Of a DNA stretch of 64,000 nucleotides, positions 24,906-36,220 are shown piece after piece (within the stretch, counting starts at the first letter, position 1; every line of letters starts with the position of its first letter). Source of the stretch: Pezicula radicicola (taxonomy: Eukaryota; Ascomycota; Leotiomycetes; Helotiales; Dermateaceae); contig PDUO01000001.1 of NCBI GenBank assembly GCA_003008705.1, positions 1,233,694 to 1,297,693 on the forward strand, in the 5' to 3' direction. The position numbers and the translations under genes were made by a program. Below the pieces are notes generated by a model. That model saw only the letters and a list, made by a program, of their open reading frames with translations. It was not told the origin of the DNA and ran no database searches.

Positions 24906-25984
24906 CTAACGCTGCTTCACGATTTCAGTCAAGAAATCCTCACTGTAGGTACGTTAGCAAGTTTTGGCATTCGAACCCTAGACTAGCCGGGAGCACATAC
25001 AATGATAGCGTTATGAATCCGTCCCTGTCATCATCGTACTTCTTGAAAACGTCCGTCATTCTCTTCAAGCTAATGCAGCTTTGCACGAAGAGGTCGAAAC
25101 TGAGATGACCGTCGCCTTTCTTATCATAGGTCGAGAATAACTGGGTAACAAATTTCTGGCTCAACCTGTACCCAAATGCTGCCAAAGCATTAATATACTC
25201 ATCAAGGCTGATGCTTCCACTTTTATCAATGTCGAATCTGTCGAAGAGCGACCGCCATGCTGCTAGAAAACCCCATAGGCCACAAAACTCATCATAGTTG
25301 ATAGCTCCAGACCGGTCGCTATCAAACATGCGGATCATCATCTTGACAGTATAAGGGTCAAAGGAAGACCAGTCCCCGTTGACGAGGGCCGCGCGAAGTT
25401 CTTTCTCACTCAATGTGCCACTTCCTGTGACATTATTAGCCCGAAAGCTGGTTCAAATTGCAGTGCGACTTGTGTACCATCTTTATCAACCGCCTTGAAC
25501 AGTGGCAGGAGCGCAGGATCTCGGTGATCCATGGGGGCTGGGGACGGGGGAGGTCTTGACATTTGTTGCTGTGGCCTGCCCTGAGTCTGCAGAGGACGAA
25601 TTGCATGGCTTCCTGGAGGTGGGGAAGCATAGCCATGAGCATTCTGGGTTGGCGATCCGTAGCCGTAGTTAGCAGGTGGTGCCATCTGTGGTGATAACTG
25701 ACGAGGAAGTGGAGGGGCGGGTTTGTACTGTTGCTGTTGATGATATTGTTGTTGTGGAGGGGCTGAAGTTGTGGGCGGTGGTTGGTTGGCAGGGCTCTGC
25801 TTCTGTATATATTCTGTCAACTACGGTTCAAAGAGTCATCATAGGAAGTGCTCTTGCCCTTTCTGGCTCTGCGAACGCGGGAAGCGAATCTGGATTGAAG
25901 GTTCTATGTTTTTGAGTCAGTCGCAAAGAACCACTCAATTCACACGATCATCCAAGACTGGTTTGCTAACCTGTTGTACGCCAT
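24906..25984 (-). CDS. penta-EF-hand calcium-binding protein (PEF1/ALG-2 type)
   Basis: Confident exons are about 25794-25478, 25424-25001 and 24942-24906. A Pro/Gln-rich N-terminal domain precedes five EF-hands: DKDGSGTLSEKEL (completed by splicing), DSDRSGAINYDEF, DIDKSGSISLDEY, a degenerate DKKGDGHLSFDLF and DDDRDGFITLSFEDF. The last exon adds the tail EDFLTEIVKQR after a 58-nt intron, which a single-exon reading would miss. The start is uncertain. ATG at 25984 with exon 25984-25971 joined to 25794 keeps frame and gives about 263 residues, but an intermediate exon is possible. PEF proteins dimerise through EF5 and act as Ca2+-dependent adaptors in membrane traffic and cell polarity. Confidence 0.82.
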
Positions 25985-26443
25985 TTTGAACAGTCAGAGA
26001 TACGTCTGCTCTGTACAAGATAGGGGGGAGAGTTGTTTGTGTTGATCTTTTGCAAAAAGGAGGACTTCCACCCTCGAAGAGTACGTGAGAGGGAGAACTG
26101 AGCGTCCCAGCTCGTCGAGGTGGGGTGGCAGTGCAATAGGAGAGGCGCTGTAAACTGTTATCCTGCAAGAAATGGTATACAATATATGGAGTAAAAGATC
26201 AAGTGAATAGAGATATATTGAGACTCGATTCTCTATCTAGGAATTATTTACGAGATACGGAGGTAGAAAAGCAATTCGTCTTAGTACTGTTGTCAGTCTC
26301 GGACTCGCATCTGGGAGCTAAGGGACGGGGTGAACTTGACGCTTGGCATTTGAAACCCTGCAATTTTCGGGGTCGAGACGAGATGTATCTTCTCACACAC
26401 ACATCATCACCCCTTCAAACAGTCCAACGCCGCTCAGTACAAA
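25985..26443. other. divergent promoter between PEF and ChaC-like genes
   Basis: 460 bp separating a divergent pair. No distinct motif is recognised. Confidence 0.4.
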
Positions 26444-27408
26444 ATGGAACCCCAGGATACTACTACCACTGAGTTCTGGCTTTTTGGATATGGGTATGTC
26501 CGGACTATTGGAGTCTTTTCAGGTATTCCTTGACAGTCTTTGGCGACGTGGCGTCGTTTTTCGTATAGTACTTCCGTACTTTCGTACTTTCGTACTTTCG
26601 TACAATGAACATCCAGCTCGACAACGTTTGGTCGATGAACTGACAAACTGCCCTGTAGGAGTCTGATCTGGAAACCTCCACCGCATTTCGATAGACGTGT
26701 GCCTGGTTATGTAGTTGGCTATGTGAGACGCTTCTGGCAGGTTTGTACTTGACGACGTCCACCCTTTTCAAAAGATTGAGCTCACCGCTCATTCATAAAT
26801 ACAGGCAAGGTGATAAAGCCTCACCATCACCTCTAAACCGCTGCTTATACCGTCACAGTCAAGACCATCGAGGCACTCCGGAAGCCCCAGGGCGAGTTGT
26901 TACCCTAATCGAGCGGTCCTTTTGGGAAACGTTGACGGATCACCACGAGTCAGGCTCAGACAAAGTATGGGGAACTGCATATCGAATCGAAGCCACCAAG
27001 GTAGCCGAAGTGCGTGAATACCTCGATATCAGAGAGATCAACGGGTATAGCATCCATTTCACACCCTTCCATCCTGCCGACGAATCGTCACGCATTCAGA
27101 CATTGGTGTACATCGGAACACCTGATAATGATCAGTTCCTGGGCCCGCAAGATCCTCAAATGCTCGCAGAGCATATATACAAGAGCGAGGGCCCGAGTGG
27201 GTTGAACAAGGACTATCTCTTTGGTCTAGAGAAGTCTTTGGATGAGTTAAGCCCGGACAGTGGAGATATACACGTTAAGGACCTGGCAAACCGAGTCAGA
27301 GCAATTGAAGAGAGAATGTCTATGGATCCTGCCCGAATAGCCAGCAAAGGTGCTGATTGCGAACTTAACAAAAAGAGCACACACGAGCAAGAGGAGACTG
27401 AGAAGTGA
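26444..27408 (+). CDS. ChaC-type gamma-glutamylcyclotransferase (glutathione degradation)
   Basis: Four exons are inferred: 26444-26493, 26659-26740, a 5-nt microexon 26805-26809 and 26859-27408. They encode about 228 residues. Exon 1 ends within the glycine-rich signature and exon 2 completes FGYGSLIWKPPPHFDRRVPG, then VVGYVRRFWQ. Exon 2 ends in phase 0 and exon 4 must be read in phase 2, so the two cannot be joined directly. The GCAAG microexon, flanked by CAG and GTGATA, restores FWQASQDHRGTPEAPGRVV, the conserved ChaC core. A later Glu-containing stretch and GYSIHFTPFHP also fit the family. The enzyme releases 5-oxoproline and Cys-Gly from cytosolic glutathione. Intron 1 (165 nt) holds an octamer repeat. 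It is divergent from the PEF gene. Confidence 0.87.
26575..26603. repeat. CGTACTTT octamer array inside an intron
   Basis: Three full copies plus a partial fourth lie in intron 1 of the ChaC-like gene, just after the related CGTATAGTACTTC. Confidence 0.9.
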
Positions 27409-27790
27409 TTTTCGGAGCCATTATTTCGTTTGTTTCTTGGCCATACTGCCCTAGACTAGACCTGCGTAAAAAGCAGTCTTCATTGAGAGACCATTGATCA
27501 AAGTGATCATGGTAGAAATTCGGACCAGAGATACATGTGTGACGAGATTGTTTAGAATGTGACCGAGCCCAATAGGTAAACCCCCCAAACTCCGAGCAAG
27601 CGTAAAGCTCCCCAAGGTCAAAACCGCATCCAGAGACCACGAGAGAACCATCAACTACCTTCCAAAACATGGCAGTAGTCAAAGCCCCACACAATTAACC
27701 TTCGCTGAAAAAACCAAGCTGCTTTTTGTCCTCAAGTACCCACGAACACGCAAGGTCGGAATGAAGAATTCTCGCTCGACACATCCACAT

Positions 27791-28524
27791 TTACTGCCAG
27801 CCACGACCACCACCTTGTTGATCTCCACCGCCGTAGCCGCCTCCACCACCGGAGTATCCTTTGTCTGATGGTCAGCATTGAACTGTTGATAAGAGATGTG
27901 TTGACTCAAGAGAAGTCAACGGAAATTTACTCACCTCCACCTCCATAGCCACCTTGCTGGCCTCCGTAACCACCACCACCACCACCATCACGGCCACCAC
28001 CACCATATCCGCCGCCTCCGTAACCACCACCGCCACCACCGTATCCACCTCCACGGCCTCCATAGCCACCACCTCCACGGCCACCGCCGAAGCCACCACC
28101 TCCACCACCGGAGCCGCGCTCAGAGGCTTTGTCTACACGAATAGTGCGGCCATCGAACCTACAATGCGATTAGCTCGTGTCCGGACTAAGACACACCACT
28201 AGACATACTCGATGTTGTTCATTGCATTGATGGCAGCATCGGCATCAGCCTCCTGTCCGTAGCGGACGAAGCCGAAGCCGCGGCTGCGACCAGTATCACG
28301 GTCCTTGACCACGACCTGTACGCGTGTTAGTAAAGCAATTGACCATAATGCGGATCTAACGTAGGAACTCACAGCCTCCTCGACAGCGCCGAACTCCTCG
28401 AACTTTTGACGAAGAGCATTCTCATCTGTGTGCCATGCGAGGCCACTAGAAACCGTTGTCAGCACGAACCAACGTAACATGGAAAGACAGGATTGCCAAC
28501 TTACCCGATAAAGAGCTTAGACAT
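27791..28524 (-). CDS. glycine-rich RNA-binding protein (single RRM)
   Basis: Five exons (28524-28505, 28445-28373, 28315-28209, 28158-27935, 27858-27791) join to about 163 residues. The first exon is only 20 nt. One RRM occupies residues 1-~80. RNP2 is KLFIGGL, assembled across intron 1, RNP1 is RGFGFVRY, and the domain closes with [13 protein letters not shown] across intron 3. The remainder is a GGYGG-type low-complexity domain ending GRGWQ. The intron-interrupted RRM plus glycine-rich tail is the standard fungal GRP/Cirp-like form, involved in mRNA binding and cold or stress response, and prone to phase separation. Retention of any intron introduces early stops, so splicing could regulate output. 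That is inference. Confidence 0.92.
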
Positions 28525-29149
28525 GATTGATAGTTATATCTCGAAAACCTGGCTGAAAGTCTCAATTTCCGCGCACGAGTACACAAAATAGCGCGCCATG
28601 GCGGTATTGTGTATTGAAACGGAGGACAGGACGCGGATCACGCAAAGAAAGATACATCGAGGCAGAACATGATCTCCGCTGAGAGCGGAGAGGAGGAAGG
28701 ACAGAATGTGATCGAGGAGGACAATGTCAGCGCAGCAAGCAGGAGATCAGACGAACTTCTTGAAGAAATGAGATTTGGTGAAAGAGAGAGGGTTGGCGAG
28801 ATTGGTTGATTTAATTGGATTGGATTGAATTGAATTGATTGATGGACAGCCGGACAATTGAAGGAAGACGCAAAAGGTATTCAGTCGAACGACAGAAAGG
28901 ACAGTGCGAGATTCTGGCCGTATGAAGAAGGATAGAGAGCGAAAGAGAAAAGGATCGCGGATGGAAGGGGTGGGAATGGCGTAGATATGGGCGATGGGAT
29001 TGGGAAAGGGTGGTAGGCGTGGTAGGCTGATAGCCTGATAGGATCAAGCTTGGGAAGCGGGGCGCAGAGACTTCGACCCCTCACTACTGGGTGGAAAATA
29101 CGTCTTAGCGCCGATCAACGACCCTGACACCCTGATATACTCTGAGGAC

Positions 29150-29174
29150 GAGGACAAGGACAAGGACAAGGACA
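29150..29174. repeat. AGGACA short tandem repeat
   Basis: About four hexamer units, with some variation. Confidence 0.85.
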
Positions 29175-30598
29175 CACAGGATAATACAGTAAGGTAGCGC
29201 CTTTACAACGGTTGGTCACTACTACACTACCGGTACTGACTGTACCTTGGAGCCTGGAAGCTCACGTCTGGCACCTGGCACCTGGCCCCTGGCCCCTACT
29301 TAGCACCTACATAACAGTTTTCCCATTTTCGGTGCTCTTTCGATGCTCCGCTCAGGCGCATCGAGAGACACTCACTGCATCCTGCTGCTGTTTCTCCCCC
29401 ACGACATGCGTACATGCGCAGACGGCAAACTTTGTTTGTGAGCTTGGTGAATAATTTATATGCCAGCAGGTCCCGGCCATCCAGTCAACATCCGCGCTGC
29501 AACTGCACAGCCTGCACTCTTTCCAGCCTGGAAAACTCTCGAGTCTGGGGCGGATGTGTGCGTGTGTGCGTGCCCAAAACAGGGTTTTCTATCCAATCCA
29601 GCCCGTGCCAGCCTCTCCCAGTAACGGTGCAGAGGCCGGCACGAATGTAAGCATCAAACGAAGGCCTCTCTGGCTCAGCTTGGTGGTGTGGCGTGCATTA
29701 TGACATGATTGACCGTATCTCTTGCGTTGTGATGGACTCTGAGGTCCTACTGTAAGAACCCAAGATATCGAGGGCAGATGCTTGTTCACAAGATAAATGC
29801 CGCAGCGCCAATAGCAGACATTAACAATCATGTGTTGATTACTATCCATCAACTGAAGCAAAAGCAAGACTGCATTTAAGTACCGTATAGCTACCTAAAT
29901 ATTACCTCAAGGACATATACTTAATTGCCAGATCTGAAGCACGGCTACTGCGATCCCATCTACTCCGAACCGATGAAGCTGTTCGAGGCCACGCCAGCTG
30001 CATAATTATTGCAGTCGGTTATTATTCTCATCTGGAGCATCTCCAAAGGAATGGCAGAGGACCAAAGCTGCAGGAGTTCGCATTTGGCTTTTCTTGGACC
30101 TTGACGGTTAAGTGGCCTTATCTGCTTATCGTTAGGCTGTGGCTTTGACAGACCTTGGCTGGTAAACCATTATTATTGGTAGGGGAGTTATGCTTGGTAG
30201 GGATACTAAAGTATGCTTGGTCACTCGCAGGGTGAAAAGCAAAAATACGGCAGAGGCACTGCAAGCATCGATGCACCATCTCCGATCACACAACTACTTG
30301 TACAACACAACCTCCTCCGAACCATCACGACGGAGATTTACAACCACCAACGACACTCTGCTATCCTCCACGTGAAGGATGAGCCCAAGCAAGCCAGGGC
30401 CACCGCGAACCGAGTCAAGCATGGCTCCAACCAGCTGGACAACCCAACCCTACTCTAGGATTGTCCTGAAGCTAATACTAAAAACTCGAGTGCGAATTGG
30501 GGTCCTGATACGATCAATGCCATGTGAGTTCTGCCAGTACGTACGTACAGTAGGTAGTTCAGTTGATCTACTGTAGATAAATCACCTAGTTTAAGACA

Positions 30599-30634
30599 TG
30601 AGTAACTCACTTGCTTTAGGTAACTTACTTGATT
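30599..30634. repeat. 18-bp-period repeat, two units
   Basis: TGAGTAACTCACTTGCTT is followed immediately by TAGGTAACTTACTTGATT. This is one of the clearest plus-orientation copies. Confidence 0.8.
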
Positions 30635-31573
30635 CGGATAAGGTAAGGTAGGTACCTTATCTAAGAGTGAGCACGAAGCGTTACTATGGACGCGGTTCGT
30701 ACTGGAGCTCGCAGGCTTGTGATATCATGTTTTACGGAAATGCCTTATCTAGCTTCCCAAGGGCTGAACAGTGCTTGGGATAGCGGCATTGGATCGTCAT
30801 CTCTCGTATGACATCACTTTGGTACGAAAGTGCGAAAACATCATGTGATATTGAGGTAGAGACAGCTATCATAGAGAGCTAAGATTGTGTTAACACTTCT
30901 CCAACCGACTGAGCTTTTGCGTTAGTCGCAATCAAGGATTCCGGAGTCTACATTGCAGTACGGTAGCGCAGTGCCTGCATGAATACGAGTACTTGTGTGG
31001 ATTCCGATACCCCGTAGGGCTGCTTCCCCGGTTGACCGCTATTCTGGCCGCTACACCGTCGTGATTGTAAAGTTCGTCATGGCCTGTGGCTTTGGCTTTG
31101 GCATAATGCGGGTGGTAGAAGTAATGCAGGGACAGCAGTATGAGAGTAGACGTCGCAGTGTCAAGACGTCCAGCTGGATCAATCTGGTAATGGCTCAACA
31201 TAGGGCCTATGTAGCTGGTCTTGGCAATGCTGTGCAACCAAGAGGCCGACGAGTATACAGGCCAGTATGGGTTGGTCCAGCGACATAACCTCACAATTGC
31301 ACATCTTTAAAACTGGGCCGAGATAAGTTGTGTGTTAGGCATTTCGCAGTTTCCTATTATGGTGCCTACTGGATTGAACAGCCATAACGAGTCCATTGCC
31401 GGACGCGAGGAGTGATGCTTTCATGTACAAAGCATCTTGACCTCTTGTCTTTAGAATTGGTTTTTGCTACTGATTTTTTGAATGTGGCATTACTTGTGAG
31501 ACATCATTTTCTAAATCGACGAACATATTCTTCTTTGCCGTTCGATTTCTCTTCTTTGCGGCCCATTGAGGTG

Positions 31574-34500
31574 ATGGAGCCGCACCAGAACGTAAGCAGG
31601 CACGAAGCGCCGAATCAAGCCGGCGAGTATAAGGGACATCATGGATATTGGAGACGGCATAGTGATGCACATGAGCAGGAGGATTCGGGATTATTATTGA
31701 CGAGGAAGCACGATTGGCGTAGAGAAAGCCCCCAGGGCCATGCATCGTCCAAGGCGCCAACCATCCCAGAACGCGCCATGAGTGGGGATAACGACTATGT
31801 TCGAAAGTGGCTCGCGCAGACACAGGACAAGACTGTTGCTCACGACCTAGGACGCAGGCAATCACATAGCGCACCTAGTAAGTATCGCCTCTGGACTTTT
31901 ATATAGAGACAGCACGAAAAAGCAAAGAGCTTGTTAACTGACATTTCTCAGAGTATCAAGCCAATGCCCCACCCTCAAGACATGCACATCATCCACCCCG
32001 CCATCGTGAGCTCAATGCGATCGATACAGCTCGCTTACGGCCAAAGGCAAAGCGAAGGCGTGAATCCTCCTCGGATAGCTCGTTGCTGAAGCCTGTTGCC
32101 AAGCCGAAGCGACCAAGTCCACCCAAGCAGCATGGAAGGAATGATGCTGTAGGACAGAGGATCAGTACCCCCGATCATTCTCGAAAGAGGCAGAAGACCC
32201 AGTCTTCTGATATCGAGCTTTCTGTTGGATCTTCTGTGCACAGAACAACACAACCTGAGACTTTTGAAAAGCGACGGCGACATAAAACTCGAGAAGATCG
32301 GTATGAACCAGAGGGTAAAGCAAAAGGGCCTGCGAAGAATAGTACATGTCAAGTTAGCGCATCGAAAAGGCAAAAGAGAGGTGCTCGGAAAAAGGGCGCG
32401 AATAAAGCAGGCGAAAATCTCATGCGCAACTTTGCTTCAAAAAGTATTGGCCAGGACCGCTTGACTGTGAGACATAATTACCAAATCTCAGGAAAAGGCT
32501 AATATAAGTCAGCTCCAGCCTTCATCTGGCTTGGGAATCTTCAAGAATGGTCGTGCTTCTTCTCCAAACAGACGTCGTGGCTGTAAGCAACACTTTCACG
32601 ATTGGAAACGCTGTTGCTAATGTCGCTGCAGTGCCAGATCTTGCTTTTTCAGAAATGGACTTCCTCCAACGGTCAAAAAGCAGCCCAAGCAAAGACAATG
32701 AGAAGGTTACCTCGAAGTATCGCGGGAGAGAGCAACGTAAGGTATTGAGAGAACAAGAAGAGATCTCTGCTTTCTTCAAGCCATCAAAAATGCCACTAAA
32801 AGAGCGTAGTATCAACACCGAAGGCCGTGGAGCTAAAAATGGCGCCGAGGATGCCTATTCTCTCCACAGCAAGCCTACTGCAACCGATGGGTACTCGTCT
32901 AGTCGTATGAATTCGATAGGACCCTCTGTCAACCTACAGGACCAGCTTTCTCGACTGCGCGAAGAGTCTCGTCCCAGCTGCGACACAACATATTCAGGTC
33001 GACAACAAAACTCAGCTCTGGGTTACTCGGAGAACCATCCAAGAAATACAAGCAAACGTTCAGAACAAGCCACGACATATGTGACTTGGTCAGAAACGCA
33101 ATACACACCTATGCAAACAGCATCTGATCACGACAGGGAGAGTGATAGCCCAACACCTGACTTCGTTAGGACTTGTATTAAGAATACTGGTATTTTCAAG
33201 GATACTGGGGTATCTCCACACTCCGGCCTCCACCGGCCGAGACCAAATAGGAGGGGTACTAGCTATTATTCATCAAACGTAACGGACGAAAGGAACGAGG
33301 GCTTCGTAGAAAGTAGGTATGCTAGTACTACGGTACCGTCGGTGGATGGATCCCAGCGTTTAAGCCGTCGGCCACATAGCAACGGGATTTTGAATGACGA
33401 TCATTCTGAGCGGTTACCCTTGCGAAGGCCAACTGAAAGTCGTGTTCCTATAAATACAAATGATGAGCAAAGTTCCGCCATTGGACAGGCGGGAAATAGA
33501 GTCACTATTGACATATATGACAGGGAGAAAGGATGGGCTCGATATCGCAATATAAGAGAATCCAAGAGTACACCAATCAGCCGCCAGGAAATCGCTAAGA
33601 GAGCGCGAATTAAACGTCCTGTGACTGTTTTACCAGTAACAACCTCCAAGGCGCAGCAATCCTGGCGTAGACGGGATAGCCTCGCTGGAGCTCATTCAAG
33701 TATACAATCTGCTCACGGATTAATTATAAATGCTAGTGGCTCTCATGATGGTCCGTTTCAGCTTGGTCCAGCATCTGATTTCTTAGAAGCACAAGGTGTG
33801 TCCAATAAAGAGGCCTATCAAGATTGTCAAGATGATAAGAACAGCCAGAATTGGGATCCTATCTCAGCAGAGCAGCATATACTAGATGCTAGCCAGGGAC
33901 ACGGATACACCATAGCGCCAGCTATCACGGTTGTAAAAGCTAATCCTCAGTCGATACTAAAGCCAGAGAGTTTTGGGACTGCGCGTGGTGAACTGTCTTC
34001 GGGTAATTGGACCAGCCCTGTGCGAGCAGCTGCAACATCTGCATATGGTCTTCCTCTACGCGGGTCTTCCGGGGCCAGTAGTATGCAACTACCCACCCAA
34101 TATAAGCGTTGGTCGCCGTCAGTTGATGTTGCGATTGAGCCTCTGTACGTCCATCAAATGCAACCCCAACAGGGCAAAGGCCAGAAACAGGTCCATTTCG
34201 CAGCAGAACTAAGCACAGAACCATTTCAAGGTGATTTTGACACGTTGGGCCAAAGTAATACGCAGTATGATGACGTTGTTGATGATGACTTGTTCGAGGA
34301 CAGCTACTTTGTGGAAAGCACCGAGCTGGAAGGATTCTATCAAGAAACGTCGTGGGATGACGATGCTATGCGTTCAAGGCAGTTAAACACGGTGGCACCT
34401 GACGCTACTAACTTGCTAAAGTCGGAGGAAGGCTTTTCGTACAGGCCAGACTTGGAGAGCCATGAAGCTTGGAATGAGAATGAACAGAACTCATACAGAC

Positions 34501-34643
34501 AACACGCGACTCACGATGGTTTACATGGACAGGACTTCGATGAAGCTTATGGTATGGAGGATACCAGCCTTCAGTATGATGACCAGGGGGACGACGACCA
34601 AGGCTCTATACGAGGATTTTGGCAACCTCGTCGCCAATATTGA
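31574..34643 (+). CDS. large disordered protein with a PIP-box-like motif
   Basis: Four exons (31574-31877, 31952-32466, 32513-32582, 32632-34643) join in frame to about 966 residues. An apparent 25-nt intron at 32467 is too short. The downstream AG at 32511-32512 gives a 46-nt intron with a GCTAAT branch-like site and the correct phase. No globular domain is visible. The N-terminal third is basic with several Lys/Arg-rich NLS-like stretches. Just after exon 4 begins, the segment LPDLAFSEMDF precedes QEEISAFF, an exact match to the PCNA-binding QxxIxxFF box. The C-terminus is acidic with DDD/EED clusters and ends RGFWQPRRQY. Upstream Met codons from 31412 are possible but uncharacteristic. 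It is probably a nuclear protein conserved in related fungi. Its function is unknown. Confidence 0.75.
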
Positions 34644-34736
34644 CTAGCGACGCGTTTTAGGCGAGTGACAAATATGTGGCCATGCGTGGGATTGCTTTAC
34701 TTGTATATTATCAAGAAGACATGATGATCCTTACCT

Positions 34737-35756
34737 TTATTCAGGTTCTTGGTCCTTCCACTTCTCCCGGATGCTATCGACGTCGATACCACACAACTCT
34801 GCCCTCTTTACTGTTGCCTTAGCCTTACCGACGACCGGTACATCAATCATCTTCCCATCTAATGTCCACGCCCCTCTACCACCCGCGTCTGCCTTTTCGT
34901 CGCCGATCACCACCCTCACAGCCCATTCTACCTCTTTCTCACCTGGTGCAAACGCCTTCTGCGCAACATCGACCTGTGAAGGATGAATGCACTGTTTCCC
35001 ATTAAAGCCTAATCCCCGCCCTCCAATACACTCCTCTTCTAAAGTCTGTAGCCCCTCAGCTCCTCTATAAGCAGTACAGACCAGATCAATAGTAGAAGGA
35101 AGGTTGTGCGCTCTTGCGGCAGTGGATATCGTTGAGCGGGCATACAAAAACTCATTGAGTGACGGGGTGCGGGTGAGGGACAAGTCGAGGGCGAAGTCCT
35201 CTGCCGCAAATATCAAACCACTTAAATACGGAGAGGCCTTGCATATCTCATTGAGATTCATAAGTGACTCGGCTGACTCTATCAAAGCTAGTATCTTGAG
35301 TGGGTTTGATTTCGCATCTGGGGTTGCAGGATGACGGTCTGGGAGGACGTGTTGCAGAATATCAGTTATGAAGTGAAGATCCGAGGCTTTGTTTACTTTT
35401 GGCACGACGAGCGCATCGAGGTGAGGGGATTGAAGGATGGAGGTTAGGTCTGCGAGAGCAAGGCCCGACGAGACACTATTTATACGGACGCTGAGCTCGC
35501 TGATGTGGGGTGGACGGGGGCGGGAAAGGAAGGAGAGGATGTTGGTGCGAGCGGTGGGTTTTTGAGCGGGTGTTACACTGTCTTCTAAGTCGTAGGCTAT
35601 TGTGTCTACAGTGAGAGAGCGCGATTTCTCGAGGAACTTTGGGGAGGAGGATGGGACTGGTGGCGTGTTAGCTGTTTATTGTTTTGGGGGGATTGAAACT
35701 GGTAAAGAGCGGATACCGTAGAGAAGGGCTCGACGAAGGATGGATGATGTGGACAT
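34737..35756 (-). CDS. CitE-like (HpcH/HpaI superfamily) lyase
   Basis: Two exons (35756-35717, 35671-34737) join over a 45-nt intron to about 324 residues. A short Arg-containing N-terminus (STSSILRRALLY) could be a mitochondrial presequence. The core shows AYDLEDSVTP (metal-binding acidic pair), LVVPKVNKASD, ILALIESAESLMNL with the catalytic Glu, FAAEDFALDLS and GFNGKQCIHPSQV, matching CitE/Clybl-type (beta-methylmalate or citramalyl-CoA lyase) TIM barrels. Fungi lack citrate lyase alpha and gamma partners, so a stand-alone CoA-ester lyase such as a CLYBL-like citramalyl-CoA lyase is the likeliest role. It is divergent from TVP23 across 464 bp that contain an AGT trinucleotide tract. Confidence 0.88.
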
Positions 35757-35859
35757 ATTGACGAGTCAATTGCAAAAGAGTTAAAAAGTAGACGAAAGAA
35801 CGAGTGATCAACGAAAGTACATGGGAATGTTGGCCTCGGCTATGGTCTTCAGAATAGTA

Positions 35860-35897
<38 letters not shown>

Positions 35898-36220
35898 CCA
35901 ATGGACTTAATGGTTTAACTTGAGGACCTCAATTGGCCAGGTAGGGATAGGTACAAATACATGCAAGAGGCCTAGATACGCAGTATGATAGACAGCAAAG
36001 ATGAACTGTTGACGTTGGAGTTGAAGGTTCGTCGCCGCCGGTACATGATCGGCGACGGTAACATTCGGTGTCAGTCTCCGCACTTGTCCTAAAATACTGC
36101 CACTTGACACCGCCCCACCTAGCGTCGTATGCAGGGGTGCTCCAGCCAGTGCTGCCAGATAGACGACGACGTATCTGAGCAGCTTCACAGTCCCTCCCCT
36201 AAAATACACACTCACTCACC
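35757..36220. other. divergent promoter of CitE-like and TVP23 genes
   Basis: 464 bp containing an (AGT)n tract at about 35855-35896. Confidence 0.45.
35855..35896. repeat. (AGT)n microsatellite
   Basis: About 13 tandem AGT/GTA units with one interruption. Confidence 0.95.

Larger units (their letters stand above)
28525..31573. other. 3 kb intergenic stretch without a supported gene
   Basis: This lies between the RRM gene (minus) and the disordered-protein gene (plus). It contains an AGGACA tract (29150-29174), a clear two-unit copy of the 18-bp-period repeat (30599-30634) and CA/GT-rich promoter-like sequence. Several reading frames of 60-120 codons occur on both strands (for example 30932-31294 minus and 30995-31288 plus, which overlap antisense), but none shows family similarity or splice-extended coding. 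An unrecognised lncRNA or small gene cannot be excluded. Confidence 0.4.

Noticed and set aside
24960..24990. GGTTCGAATGCC, tRNA T-loop-like sequence
   Set aside because: It lies inside a short intron of the EF-hand gene, with no matching tRNA body.
26859..27408. Apparent frameshift between exons 2 and 4 of the ChaC-like gene
   Set aside because: A 5-nt microexon with canonical splice signals restores the frame and the family motif.
30932..31294. Open frames on both strands of about 100-120 codons
   Set aside because: They overlap antisense to each other and show no conserved domain or splice extension.
32467..32491. Apparent 25-nt intron in the disordered-protein gene
   Set aside because: Too short for a spliceosomal intron. 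The next AG gives a 46-nt intron with the right phase.
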